This document shows positions 44,846-54,903 of a stretch of DNA of 64,000 bases, piece by piece. This stretch comes from a bacterium A37T11 (GTDB lineage: Bacteria > Bacteroidota > Bacteroidia > Sphingobacteriales > Sphingobacteriaceae). Position 1 is the stretch's first letter. Each line of letters opens with the position of its first letter. The notes beneath the pieces were generated by a model that saw only the letters and a list, made by a program, of their open reading frames with translations, ran no database searches and was not told where the DNA came from. A program made the translations under genes and the position numbers. Where the stretch lies: NCBI GenBank assembly GCA_900109895.1, contig FOBR01000011.1, positions 1-64,000 of the forward strand, in the 5' to 3' direction.

Positions 44846-46012
44846 ATGATGAAAAATTTGCCGGTCGGCCAGCAGGATTTTGAAAAGTTGATTCGCAAAA
44901 ATTGCGTATATGTGGATAAAACCGCATATATCCATCAAATGCTCCTGTCTGGTGGGGACACTTTTTTCCTGAGCCGGCCGCGTCGCTTTGGTAAAAGTTT
45001 GCTGTTAAGCACCATTAAGTCAATCTTCGAAGGAAAGAAAGAGTTGTTCAAGTGGCTTTATATCGAAGATAAGATCGATTGGGAGCCGCATCCTGTCATC
45101 ATGCTGGACATGACGAAAGATACGGCAACGGCAGAAACATTGAAACTGGCCCTTGCCAGTCTATTGAAATCAATTGCTCAAATTCATCAGGTTGATTTGG
45201 AATATCACGAAGAATCACCATCCACTATGTTAGAACGACTTATTAGCTTGTTGTTTTTGAAAACCGGCAAGCAAGTGGTTGTATTGGTAGATGAGTACGA
45301 CAAGGCCATATTGGATCAAATCGATGACCTGGAACAGGCCAATGCCATGAGGGAAGTGCTTTATACATTCTATGGGGCTTTAAAGTCATCATCCACTTAT
45401 TTGAAACTTCTCTTAGTCACTGGCATTACCAAAATTAGCCAAACCTCCATTTTCTCCGGTTTCAATAATCTCAAAGATATCAGTTTTCACCCGCAGTATA
45501 CCGCTATTTGTGGTTACAACCAGCAGGAGCTGGAAGTCAATTTTGCGGAATATATCCGGCACACTGCGCAGGTTACTGATTCCAGCGAAGAAAAGACCCT
45601 GGCGCTCATCTAATTCTTGTACAATGGCTACAGTTGGGATGCAGCAAATTTTGTATATAATCCCTACTCGGTACTTTTGTTATTTGATTATGGGCGATAT
45701 AATCCATTTTGGTACAGTACAGACACGCCAACCTTTCTGCTAAAACTATTAAAAACAAAAGATACGTTAGAAAAAGTGCTGAAAGAATCCATTCGTGTAA
45801 CGGAGACCTTTACAGAAGGTCAACGGATCGAAAGCCTGAGTAGCCTGGCCTTACTTTTCCAGGCAGGATACCTGACGATAAATAATTTTGACCGGAAAGC
45901 CGGCTACTATTATTTACAAATACCGAACGAAGAAGTACGGATGGCTATTAATCAACTTGCCCTTGCTTTTACCAGGGGAGAATTAGCTTATCAGGAAGTC
46001 ATTTACCAATAA
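44846..46012 (+). pseudogene. AAA-ATPase-like/PD-(D/E)xK gene, disrupted
   Basis: It is homologous to the 41894 gene from LPVGQQDFEKLIRKNCVYVD through SRPRRFGKSLLLSTI and VVVLVDEYDKAI. A TAA at 45611-45613 interrupts the frame, which then continues in the same phase (FLYNGYSWDAANFVYNPYSV). Near the end EEVRMAI jumps straight to NQLALAFTRGELAYQE, so about 100 residues holding the nuclease core are deleted. Two independent lesions show decay, although the promoter remains. Confidence 0.85.
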
Positions 46013-46095
46013 AAAGTAATATTTATTTTATTTTCTTATTATTGCTTATTATTGCATACGGATTAAGTATTAAAATACCGTTTGATGGCAGTAGC

Positions 46096-46680
46096 ATGAA
46101 GAAAATAGATAATCAATCTGAAAAACAACAACTGGAGCTGCTCAAACAGGGGGATCATGGTGCTTTTGAGTATATTTATAAAAACTACTATGAGTTTTTG
46201 TATATATACGCCTATAAACTGACCGGAGATCACAGTGAAAGCGAGGATTTGGTTCAAAATCTTTTTTCAGAGCTTTGGCAGAAGCATGCGGAGATGGATA
46301 TCCGTACCAGCCTACTGCCGTATCTGTACCGGTCGCTGCGGCATGATTTTCTGGATCTGCAACGGGCAAATACCACCCGTACGGGTTATTATGAAGATTT
46401 CGTCACCTTCAGCAATGCCTATCAGCAGGGGCCGGATGCTTATTTAGCCGAAAAGGAAATCATAGCCAAACTAGAACAGTTAGCCGAATCCTTGCCCGGC
46501 AAAATGGGACAAGTTTTCTTATTGGTTAACCTCAATGGCCACAGCCCAGCCGAAATAGCCGCGCTGCTAAACCTATCAGAACGCACCATCGATAACCTGC
46601 TGAGCAAAGCCACGCAAAGCATGAAATTAAAACTAGGATTAGCCATAGCGCTTTTCATTTCGTCTATATTGACCGCTTAA
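46096..46680 (+). CDS. ECF sigma factor of SusC/SusD locus 2
   Basis: The protein is 194 aa from the ATG at 46096, where MKKIDNQSEKQQLELLKQGD fits the family start; an in-frame ATG at 46042 adds an unrelated leader. Region 2: FEYIYKNYYEFLYIYAYKLT and SEDLVQNLFSELWQKHAEM. Region 4: LPGKMGQVFLLVNLNGHSPA and EIAALLNLSERTIDNLLSKA. The C-terminus is hydrophobic. The partner FecR follows 92 bp later. Confidence 0.9.
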   Translation: MKKIDNQSEKQQLELLKQGDHGAFEYIYKNYYEFLYIYAYKLTGDHSESEDLVQNLFSELWQKHAEMDIRTSLLPYLYRSLRHDFLDLQRANTTRTGYYEDFVTFSNAYQQGPDAYLAEKEIIAKLEQLAESLPGKMGQVFLLVNLNGHSPAEIAALLNLSERTIDNLLSKATQSMKLKLGLAIALFISSILTA

Positions 46681-46772
46681 AAGCCTTTCTAAAACTTTTT
46701 TCATTTTTTTCGTGAAAATCCTTGCCGGCAAACGCCATGTAGGTATAAAAGGATAAAAAGTTAGTTGGCAAA

Positions 46773-47945
46773 ATGGATCACGAGGCGTTTCTGAAATTAT
46801 TAGATGCTTATCAAAAGGGCCAGGCTTCCGCAGAAGAAAAGGAGCTTGTGGAAACTCATTTTGCCAGCTACCTGAAAAGCCATCCCCAATTGCCCGAAGC
46901 AAACCGCATGCAACAGGCCAAAAAAAGGGGATGGCAAAAGCTGACACAACCCCGTACTTTCGTATCTAACTACCGTATATGGGCCGCAGCAGCCATCCTA
47001 CTACTCGCCAGCATCGGCATCTACCTATTTAAATACTACACCCCAACCGCAGACATCAAGCCTGGCTATAACCAAGCTACCCTGACATTAGCCGACGGTA
47101 CAACCGTGGATTTAGATAGTGCCAAACGCGGAATCCAAATCAGAGACGAGGACATTAGTTATAATGATGGAACAAAAATCGGAGCAAAAACAATCGTCAA
47201 TCGTAATTCGTCAATCGTAAATAGTACGATGTTAACCTTGTCCACACCTAAAGGAGGCCAATACCAAATAATCCTCAGCGACGGAACCAAAGTTTGGTTA
47301 AACGCAGCCAGTACCTTGAAGTACCCAAGCCGCTTCTGCGGCGATAGGAGAGAAGTCTTTTTAGAAGGCGAAGCCTACTTCGAAGTAAACAACAATCCTT
47401 CGATCGACGGCATGCAGGATAATCGTAAATCTTCCGCTGGCGCGCGCGTGCCGCGCGTGCCGTTTATAGTAAAAACCCCAAAACAAGAGGTTCACGTCTT
47501 GGGCACTTCCTTTAACCTAAGCGCGTATCCAACTGAAACCAGCGAAAAAACCACCTTAGTAGAAGGAAAAGTCCAAGTCAGGTCGAAAAACTTAAAACTT
47601 AAAACGTATAACATACAACTTTTAGCCCCAATGCAGCAAGCCGTGGTTAACGGAGATAACCTGACAATTAGTGAAATCGATATAAATAACGAACTAGCCT
47701 GGCGCAACAACAAATTCAGCTGGGCAGGCAAAACTTTTTCCCAGATCATGGATGAGCTGGCACGCTGGTATAACATCGATATTAAATACCAAGGGCCAAT
47801 ACCTGAGCTAGGCTTTTACGGTGGAGCCAAGCGTAACCAAAACTTATCCTTTGTATTACATATACTGGAAAGTGCCGGAATAACGTATAAACTAGAGGGC
47901 CGTACACTGACCATTCTGGGCAAAAAATCGAGAGGACAACCCTGA
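46773..47945 (+). CDS. FecR-type anti-sigma factor 2
   Basis: The protein is 390 aa. Sigma-binding N-terminus (MDHEAFLKLLDAYQKGQASA), one membrane helix (about 68-86, IWAAAAILLLASIGIYLF), FecR domain and C-terminal DUF4974-like domain (LGFYGGAKRNQNLSFVLHIL). Two central blocks (47150-47424 and 47553-47706) are nearly identical in DNA to FecR 1, while the ends differ. A GC-rich insert, SSAGARVPRVP, and AATCG repeats interrupt the FecR domain. It relays substrate signals from SusC 2 to the sigma factor. Confidence 0.9.
   Translation: MDHEAFLKLLDAYQKGQASAEEKELVETHFASYLKSHPQLPEANRMQQAKKRGWQKLTQPRTFVSNYRIWAAAAILLLASIGIYLFKYYTPTADIKPGYNQATLTLADGTTVDLDSAKRGIQIRDEDISYNDGTKIGAKTIVNRNSSIVNSTMLTLSTPKGGQYQIILSDGTKVWLNAASTLKYPSRFCGDRREVFLEGEAYFEVNNNPSIDGMQDNRKSSAGARVPRVPFIVKTPKQEVHVLGTSFNLSAYPTETSEKTTLVEGKVQVRSKNLKLKTYNIQLLAPMQQAVVNGDNLTISEIDINNELAWRNNKFSWAGKTFSQIMDELARWYNIDIKYQGPIPELGFYGGAKRNQNLSFVLHILESAGITYKLEGRTLTILGKKSRGQP
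47192..47223 (+). repeat. AATCGTCAATCGTAA short repeat in FecR 2
   Basis: AATCGTCAATCGTAATTCG followed by TCAATCGTAAATAG: imperfect copies of a roughly 9-bp unit, read in frame as IVNRNSSIVNS. FecR 1 has only IVNS here, so the unit has expanded within the gene. Confidence 0.65.
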
Positions 47946-47953
47946 AACTAAAC

Positions 47954-48020
47954 AGACGTTTTGACTTGCGTCTTAAAAAAAAGGAGCGTGTTAGCTGCAC
48001 GCCCCTTAAAAGGTCCGGAT
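47954..48020 (+). promoter_or_regulatory. Two-hairpin leader upstream of SusC 2
   Basis: Hairpin 1 is AGACG (47954-47958) with CGTCT (47969-47973). Hairpin 2 is GGAGCGTG-TTAGCTG-CACGCCCC (47983-48005), followed by TTAAAAGGTCCGGAT as in locus 1. Relative to locus 1 the fifth stem pair is C-G in place of A-T, and the loop differs. Confidence 0.65.
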
Positions 48021-48083
48021 ATCCTTTATATCCACTGCGCGTAAATAAAAGAATTGTTAACTATCCAAAACCCATCAAAATTA

Positions 48084-51000
48084 ATGACAAAAACTTACAT
48101 ATGCAAAGTTATGAGACTACTGGTACTCCTACTTTTTGGCGGCTTTATGCAACTTAGTGCCAATACATACGCACAACAGGTTACACTACGAGGCAAAGAC
48201 ATGCCTTTTAGCAAGGTGCTGGATGCCATCCGGCAGCAAACGGACTACGAGGTAATGGTGGGTCTGCCTAGCCTTAAATTGGCGCGACCGGTTAGTGTTG
48301 ACGCTAACGGGTTGTCTTTGGAAGCGTTTTTAAAAGAAATTATAAAAGGACAGCCTTTCACCTATAAGATAGAGGAAGGGACGGTGATTTTGAAGGTTAG
48401 AGATGAAATGATGTCACAAAAAATTACGCTGTCCGAGAAAAAGGTGCCGATCCAGAAGGTGTTTGATAAGATCAGCACACAGACCGGTTATGATTTTTTG
48501 TTCTCGGATGATATTCTAAAAGATGCCAGGCCTATCAGTATTGAAGTTACAAATGCTGAATTGAAATTTGTTTTAAACCAGATTTTTGAGGGGCAGCCGC
48601 TGGAATATGCTATTGAGGACAAATCGATTGTGGTGTCTAAGAAAGCGGCTTCGATTATTAAATTTAGAACGGCTTTAGCTTTTCCCATCACTGTTTCCGG
48701 CCGGGTTACCGATTCGACAGGTACGCCTCTGATTGGGGCGACTATCAAAACAAAGGATCTGTCTGTCCTTTCCGACAAGGAGGGAAATTTTTCAATAACC
48801 GCGGAAATCGGCAGCCAGGTAACAATATCTTTTATCGGCTATGTAACCTATACTTTTGGAGTAATGGACAATCTTCCTTTTCAAAATATCACCTTACATG
48901 GCGCTTCTTCAAAATTGGAAGAAGTTAAGATCACGGTGAATACGGGATATCAGCAATTGCCAAAGGAGCGTGCTACAGGTTCGTTTGATCTCATTGATAA
49001 TAAGATATTGAATAGGTCTGTAAGTACCGACATATTAAGCAGGTTAGACGGAATTGCAAGTGGTGTTTTCTTTAACAAAAACAAGACAGGAAATGATCCA
49101 ACAATCAGTATTCGGGGGAGAAGCACATTGTTTGCGAATACTGATCCGTTAATTGTCTTAGATAACTTTCCCTATGATGGCGATCCTAACAATATCAACC
49201 CCAATTACATTGAATCTATTACAATTTTAAAAGATGCCGCAGCGGCATCTATCTGGGGGGTGAGGGCAGGTAATGGCGTGATTGTTTTAACCACCAAAAA
49301 AGGCAAATATAATCAAAAGCCAAAAGTGTCCTTTAACTCTAATATAACTATTAGTGGGAAGCCGAATTTATACAGTGTCCCTCAATTATCATCAGCGGAA
49401 TTTATTGAGTTGGAAAAATATTTATTTTCTAAAGGATATTATAATATTTACCTAAAATATTTGCCTAAAAATCCCGAATCGCCTGTAGTTGACATCTTAG
49501 ATGAAAGGCAACGGGGCATAATTTCTGCCCAGGATTCCGCTATACAATTAGGTGCTCTAGTTAACAATGATATACGAAAAGACGAATTAAAATATTTATA
49601 TAGGAAACCGATAAATCAACAATATAATATTAGCATCAATGGTGGTGGTGATAATAACCAATATTATTATTCAATTGGATATGACCATAACACTTTAAGT
49701 AGTATCCCTAATTCGGACAATCGGATCACATTGATTGCGAGGAATAATTATTTGCTGGTCAATAAAAAACTTGAAATATCTACTGATTTAAACTACACAA
49801 AAAGGGTATCATATTCTAGCACAAATAGCTTCGGAGCGTCATTTCCATACTTAAGGCTGGCGGATGACAAAGGTAGGCCGTTAGTTGGTTACAATAGTAG
49901 TTACAGGCAAAACTTTTTAGACACTGCCGGCTCAGGTCATTTACTAAACTGGCAATACAGTCCTCTGGACGAAATTAATGCAAAAGATAATATTAGCACC
50001 ACGGTAGAATATCGGGCAAACATTACCGCCAATTATAAAATTTTAAAATCTCTCAATTTTTTAGCCAGTTACCAATATACGAAAGGAAGTCAAGGCAACG
50101 TTGGCGACCATTCAGAAAACTCTTACTACGTACGAAATTTGATTAATCAGTATTCTCAAGTTGACTATGTAACCGGTGAGGTTACTCGACCAATTCCATT
50201 AGGAGATATTTTGTCAAGAATGAATAATGAATATTCAATAAATTACGGTCGTGCGCAATTAAATTTTCAAAATCATTCAGAAAAACATTCTTTTAATGCG
50301 CTTGCCGGATTTGAAATCAGAAATTACAATTCTAACAGCTATAGTTTTAATCAATATGGTTATGATCCGGCTACAGCAACTAGTTTGAACGTTAATTATA
50401 ATCAGCTTTATAGTAGCTTTGTTAATGGACAGGATTCTTTTATTCCAAGCCCTCCTGAAGCTTCCTATACAATTGATAATGTAATATCCTACTTCTCGAA
50501 TGCTGAATATACTTACTTAAACAAGTATTCAATATCAGGTAGCGTACGAAGAGATGAATCAAATATATTTGGAGTTAATGCTAATTTAAAAGGAGTTCCA
50601 TTATGGTCTTTAGGTTTAAGTTGGAAACTTTCTAATGAGAATTGGTTTAAAAACATAATCGATTTCCCAGATTTGAGGGTTAGGTTGACGGATGGTTATA
50701 ATGGCAACATAATTAAATCTTTATCAGCCTATACAACTGCAAACGTTGACAATAATGCAGGGGGAAGTCCATTCGGAGCGCCTGTAGATTATATTGTTAA
50801 TCCACCTAATCCCTCATTATCGTGGGAAAAAGTGCATATCTTAAATGCTGGTTTGGATTTCTTCACTCAGAATAAGATTTTTTCCGGATCTATCGACTTT
50901 TATAAAAAAAAGGGCGTAAACTTAATAGGGTCTACACCAATTGCCCCACAAACGGGCGTGGACAGAGTTACCGAGAATACCTCATCTGTAATGACAAAAG

Positions 51001-51800
51001 GGATCGATCTAATGTTAAATACCATCAACATCAATAATAAATTTTCTTGGAAAACCACTTTTTTTGCAAATTATGTTAGGGATAAAATACTTGATAATCA
51101 AAACAGTCTGGGTGCTATCATAAATTATGTAAATCAAAATTATAGCAGCCCGATGGTAGGACGACCGTATTCCGCTATCTACAGCTTTCCTTCAGGACCT
51201 CTAGATAACAAAGGAAATCCACAAGGCTATTTGGATGGTCAGTTAAGTGAAAATTATTCTGCTATTTTAAATTCGACAAACACTAATGAATTGAAATACA
51301 ATGGTCCTGCTACACCCACGTTTTATGGATCAGTACTAAATTCCTTCGGGTATAAAAATTTTAGTTTGTCTTTTAATATAATATATAAAGGGGGGTATTA
51401 TTTCAGACGTGGCTCCTACGTTTTAAATGCCAATAATTACAAACAGGCCGATTATGATCTCAGATGGCAAAAACCTGGAGATGAAACTCACACAATCGTT
51501 CCTACCAGCATTTATCCAGTTGATGGTTCACGAAACACGTTTTTCTTAAGTTCGGATAAATTAGTTTTAAAAGGTGATAATGTTAGATTGAAAGACATCC
51601 AAGCAAGCTATACGATCACAGGTAACAAACAATTTAATCCTTGGTTTTCTTCAATTCAAATATATGCATATGTATCTAATATAAATTATATTCTTTGGAG
51701 TGCAAATAAATTAAACCTTGATCCAGATTTCGTTCAAAATGGTTCATATGCCTTAAAAACACCGGGCAGTTATTCATTGGGATTGCGTTGTAATTTTTAG
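48084..51800 (+). CDS. SusC/RagA-family TonB-dependent transporter 2, with two STN domains
   Basis: The protein is 1238 aa from the ATG at 48084 (MTKTYICKVMRLLVLLLFGG signal). Two consecutive STN-like domains (about 35-105, PFSKVLDAIRQQTDYEVMVG; about 110-185, PIQKVFDKISTQTGYDFLFS) precede the carboxypeptidase-regulatory domain (VSGRVTDSTGTPLIGATIKT), the plug (VNTGYQQLPKERATGSFDLI; ITILKDAAAASIWGVRAGNG) and the barrel. SusC 1 has only one STN. It pairs with SusD 2 for outer-membrane import. The region from the plug onward is visibly more AT-rich than the flanks. Confidence 0.93.
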   Translation: MTKTYICKVMRLLVLLLFGGFMQLSANTYAQQVTLRGKDMPFSKVLDAIRQQTDYEVMVGLPSLKLARPVSVDANGLSLEAFLKEIIKGQPFTYKIEEGTVILKVRDEMMSQKITLSEKKVPIQKVFDKISTQTGYDFLFSDDILKDARPISIEVTNAELKFVLNQIFEGQPLEYAIEDKSIVVSKKAASIIKFRTALAFPITVSGRVTDSTGTPLIGATIKTKDLSVLSDKEGNFSITAEIGSQVTISFIGYVTYTFGVMDNLPFQNITLHGASSKLEEVKITVNTGYQQLPKERATGSFDLIDNKILNRSVSTDILSRLDGIASGVFFNKNKTGNDPTISIRGRSTLFANTDPLIVLDNFPYDGDPNNINPNYIESITILKDAAAASIWGVRAGNGVIVLTTKKGKYNQKPKVSFNSNITISGKPNLYSVPQLSSAEFIELEKYLFSKGYYNIYLKYLPKNPESPVVDILDERQRGIISAQDSAIQLGALVNNDIRKDELKYLYRKPINQQYNISINGGGDNNQYYYSIGYDHNTLSSIPNSDNRITLIARNNYLLVNKKLEISTDLNYTKRVSYSSTNSFGASFPYLRLADDKGRPLVGYNSSYRQNFLDTAGSGHLLNWQYSPLDEINAKDNISTTVEYRANITANYKILKSLNFLASYQYTKGSQGNVGDHSENSYYVRNLINQYSQVDYVTGEVTRPIPLGDILSRMNNEYSINYGRAQLNFQNHSEKHSFNALAGFEIRNYNSNSYSFNQYGYDPATATSLNVNYNQLYSSFVNGQDSFIPSPPEASYTIDNVISYFSNAEYTYLNKYSISGSVRRDESNIFGVNANLKGVPLWSLGLSWKLSNENWFKNIIDFPDLRVRLTDGYNGNIIKSLSAYTTANVDNNAGGSPFGAPVDYIVNPPNPSLSWEKVHILNAGLDFFTQNKIFSGSIDFYKKKGVNLIGSTPIAPQTGVDRVTENTSSVMTKGIDLMLNTININNKFSWKTTFFANYVRDKILDNQNSLGAIINYVNQNYSSPMVGRPYSAIYSFPSGPLDNKGNPQGYLDGQLSENYSAILNSTNTNELKYNGPATPTFYGSVLNSFGYKNFSLSFNIIYKGGYYFRRGSYVLNANNYKQADYDLRWQKPGDETHTIVPTSIYPVDGSRNTFFLSSDKLVLKGDNVRLKDIQASYTITGNKQFNPWFSSIQIYAYVSNINYILWSANKLNLDPDFVQNGSYALKTPGSYSLGLRCNF

Positions 51801-51817
51801 TCAAACAAACTTAAGTC

Positions 51818-53206
51818 ATGAAAAAATTAAATTATATAGCATTTACTTTATTGTTATCAATAATGTCTTGTGCAAAAAGTGAATTTTTAAATAAAAAATC
51901 AAATAGTAATATTATTGTACCCACCACATTGAAAGATTTTAATCATCTTTTAGATAATTACTACAATGTTTCCTTATCAAGCTGTTTACCAACTATATCT
52001 TCAGATGAATATTATTATTCTTCTTTAGACGACTATACTGCTGTTTTTACACAAACAGAGAAAAATTCATTTATATGGGCTAAAGATCCTTATGGTGGTG
52101 ACGCAATTCAAGCGGATTGGAATAATGCTTACACTGCAACTTTTTATTGTAACGTCGTATTAGACGGATTTAAAAACCTGTCCTATGATGATCAAGAATC
52201 ATCTCAAGGGAAATTTGTTAAAGGATGGGCACATTTTGTGAGAGCATTTAAATATTACAGTTTAGTACAAATATTCGGTGCAACATATAACGATCATACC
52301 GCCTCTTTAGATTTGGGCATTCCAATTAAGACTACACCAAATATTGATGAAATTAAGCAACGAGCGACTATTAAAAAAAATTTTTATAATCAAATTTTTG
52401 AGGATATTTTTGAGTCACTAAATTTGCTACCTAGCCAATTTGATAACCTTCATCCAAACCGTCCATACAAAGGGTCTGCTTATGCTCTTTTAAGTAGAAT
52501 GTATTTAAATATGCATGATTATACCAATGCAGAAAAATACGCTGACAATGTTTTATCTATGAATATTGCTTTGGTTGACTACAATACTCTAGATACCAAT
52601 TCCACTTACCCTATTTCCACTCAATTTCCTGAAACGTTATATTGGACAGAGCAATGGAATTATTCGGTATGCGGGACCGGCGATGGTGCCACGGTTAAGA
52701 TCGATACTAATTTGATTTCGACATATAATCCTAACGACTTGCGACGGTTAATTTTTTATAGTACTACCATCTCTGATGGTAAAAAGTATTATTTGATGAA
52801 AGGTGGCTATGCGGGAAGAATATTTGGATTCGGAGGCCTTGCAATTGATGAGATGTATCTGATTAAAGCGGAATGTCTCGCGAGAAGAGATAAACTTACG
52901 GAAGCTAATAAAACGTTGGATGAATTACTGACTATGAGATTTAAAGCAGGTACCTACAGACCTTTTACCGTTACTGATAAAAATATTGTACTGAATAATA
53001 TTTTAATGGAGAGGCGAAAGGAGTTAATTTTTCGAGGAACCAGATGGGCTGATTTAAAACGGTTAAATCAAGAAGGAGCAAATATTACTATAACTCGATT
53101 ATTAGGTGGGACTGTATATACACTTTCGCCAAACGACCCTAGATATATAATGCCCATACCTGAAGAGGAAATTTCATTGAGTCATATAGTTCAAAATTTA
53201 AGATGA
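51818..53206 (+). CDS. SusD/RagB-family lipoprotein 2
   Basis: The protein is 462 aa with lipobox LSIMSC (Cys18). SusD features: NIIVPTTLKDFNHLLDNYYN, FVKGWAHFVRAFKYYSLVQI, ERRKELIFRGTRWADLKRLN and the terminal IMPIPEEEISLSHIVQN. It starts 17 bp after SusC 2. AT-rich codon use. It binds the substrate at the cell surface; no CAZyme in the locus hints at its identity. Confidence 0.92.
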   Translation: MKKLNYIAFTLLLSIMSCAKSEFLNKKSNSNIIVPTTLKDFNHLLDNYYNVSLSSCLPTISSDEYYYSSLDDYTAVFTQTEKNSFIWAKDPYGGDAIQADWNNAYTATFYCNVVLDGFKNLSYDDQESSQGKFVKGWAHFVRAFKYYSLVQIFGATYNDHTASLDLGIPIKTTPNIDEIKQRATIKKNFYNQIFEDIFESLNLLPSQFDNLHPNRPYKGSAYALLSRMYLNMHDYTNAEKYADNVLSMNIALVDYNTLDTNSTYPISTQFPETLYWTEQWNYSVCGTGDGATVKIDTNLISTYNPNDLRRLIFYSTTISDGKKYYLMKGGYAGRIFGFGGLAIDEMYLIKAECLARRDKLTEANKTLDELLTMRFKAGTYRPFTVTDKNIVLNNILMERRKELIFRGTRWADLKRLNQEGANITITRLLGGTVYTLSPNDPRYIMPIPEEEISLSHIVQNLR

Positions 53207-53362
53207 TTTTTAAATTAATGTTATTAGGTGTTTTTATCTGAATAATTATGTGCAAGTTACAATCGGTTGGCTTGTAAATAAATTGTAATATTTAAATTTT
53301 ATTGTTGTGTTACCAGAAACACTCATTAGTACCCAAATTACTGTTATATATTTTTATTTATT

Positions 53363-54880
53363 ATGTTCAAATTAAAGCCTATCTTAATAATTGGGGGGTT
53401 GCTGGCCTTTTTTTCTCAATGGTCGAGTGCCCAGATTAAGCAAAGAAAGTTTAGTTTAAGTTGTCAAATTTCTTCGTTGCCACAGAGTTTGAAATCTGTA
53501 AAAATTATTTACTACAAATATTATTTTAGCACTTACAATACTGAACATGCGATTGAATTAGACGTTAATGTCAAGAAAGGGAAATTCAATTGGTATCCTA
53601 AAGGGATGAACAACCTAGGGTACATCAAAATCATAATTGATTCAGGAAAGTTCAACCAATTTAGCAATGTACAATTTCTTGTCGAACCGGAAGATAATAT
53701 AAAAATGAGAATCGGCCCAAATGGTGCAGTTTTCTCCGGTCATGGAGCCGAGAAATATCAACTAACATATAATCTATCCTTGGCCAATTACTACCCGAAA
53801 GCCCTTTCTGGAAAAGGACTTGAAAACATGTTCACTAGTAGAAGTAAAGTAGCCGATTCTATTTTAATTCAGCAAAAGCAATATTTAATGAGTAATAAGG
53901 GGCGGATTTCAAAAAAAGTCTACGAAATTTTGAAATTAAATGCATTATGTGATAATCGGCAGAAACTTATAAATGAAATGAGCAACCTTTCGGCATTTAG
54001 GACGATATCATTACACGATAAATTTTATGCGCGGTTAATTAATAATCATCAACGAATTGCGCCTGGCCCGATGATTGACTCTAATGTCTTTCTAAGCTCT
54101 AACGTTTATACTGATTATCTGCTTAGTAAAATCCGTTACCAAGCTTTTTATATGAGTGAAGTTGATTCTGCGCATTTTGAAACGTATTCCCAAAGATTTT
54201 CCTATATGTTTCATGTGATTCGTAATTCTTATTCGGGAGAGCTACGTGATAAACTTTTCATAACATTATTTAACTATGCTCTTCCAATAAGTGATAGCGC
54301 GACTGTATATTTTGATAAAGCGATTAACCTTTCGAAAACAAATTCACGATTTTATAGGTTACTTATCGATCTAAAAAAAAATTCCAAAGGTTCTGAGGGA
54401 TTCAATTTCAATTTGGAGGATAGTACTGGCAAAACATTTAGGCTTTCTGATTTCAGGAACAAAGTGGTGGTTTTGGATATGTACTATTACGGATGTCATC
54501 CATGCGCAGATTTAAACCGTGCAATGACGCCCATCTTTGAAAAATATGCCAATAATACCCAAGTTGTTTTCATTACAGTTAATCAAGATGATAAAAAAAA
54601 TTTTATTGCCGCAGTAAAAACCGGATTGTATACACATAAGGGATCGTTAAACCTCTATACAAATGGACAAAAACTATCTCATCCATTTATAAAATATTAT
54701 GGTTGGTATGGCGCGCCGCAGCAAATGATCTTGGACAAATCTGGAAAAATTCTCGCTTTAAATCCATTACGTCCCATGTTATCAGGGGACAGCGATCATG
54801 ATACCGCTAGCTTGAACCCTCACGATCCAGGTACGCTTCATTTGATTGATTTAATTGAAGAAGGATTATCCGCTCATTAA
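53363..54880 (+). CDS. TlpA-like thiol-disulfide protein, large
   Basis: The protein is 505 aa with a signal peptide (ending near WSSAQ). A DUF4369-like region and a long helical spacer lead to a C-terminal thioredoxin domain with DMYYYGCHPCADLNRAM (Cys378, Cys381), an unusual CHPC centre compared with CGGC in locus 1. The GWYGAPQQMILDKSGKILAL segment supplies the cis-Pro. It is separated from SusD by 156 bp that contain no gene, so it may have its own promoter. Confidence 0.85.
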   Translation: MFKLKPILIIGGLLAFFSQWSSAQIKQRKFSLSCQISSLPQSLKSVKIIYYKYYFSTYNTEHAIELDVNVKKGKFNWYPKGMNNLGYIKIIIDSGKFNQFSNVQFLVEPEDNIKMRIGPNGAVFSGHGAEKYQLTYNLSLANYYPKALSGKGLENMFTSRSKVADSILIQQKQYLMSNKGRISKKVYEILKLNALCDNRQKLINEMSNLSAFRTISLHDKFYARLINNHQRIAPGPMIDSNVFLSSNVYTDYLLSKIRYQAFYMSEVDSAHFETYSQRFSYMFHVIRNSYSGELRDKLFITLFNYALPISDSATVYFDKAINLSKTNSRFYRLLIDLKKNSKGSEGFNFNLEDSTGKTFRLSDFRNKVVVLDMYYYGCHPCADLNRAMTPIFEKYANNTQVVFITVNQDDKKNFIAAVKTGLYTHKGSLNLYTNGQKLSHPFIKYYGWYGAPQQMILDKSGKILALNPLRPMLSGDSDHDTASLNPHDPGTLHLIDLIEEGLSAH

Positions 54881-54903
54881 ATATTTTTCCAAATACACAA
54901 AAC

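Noticed and set aside
53259-53270. ACAATCGGTTGG upstream of the 53363 gene as a fourth LacI-type site
   Set aside because: It lacks the shared CAAACGGTTG core and breaks symmetry at both ends; too weak to count.
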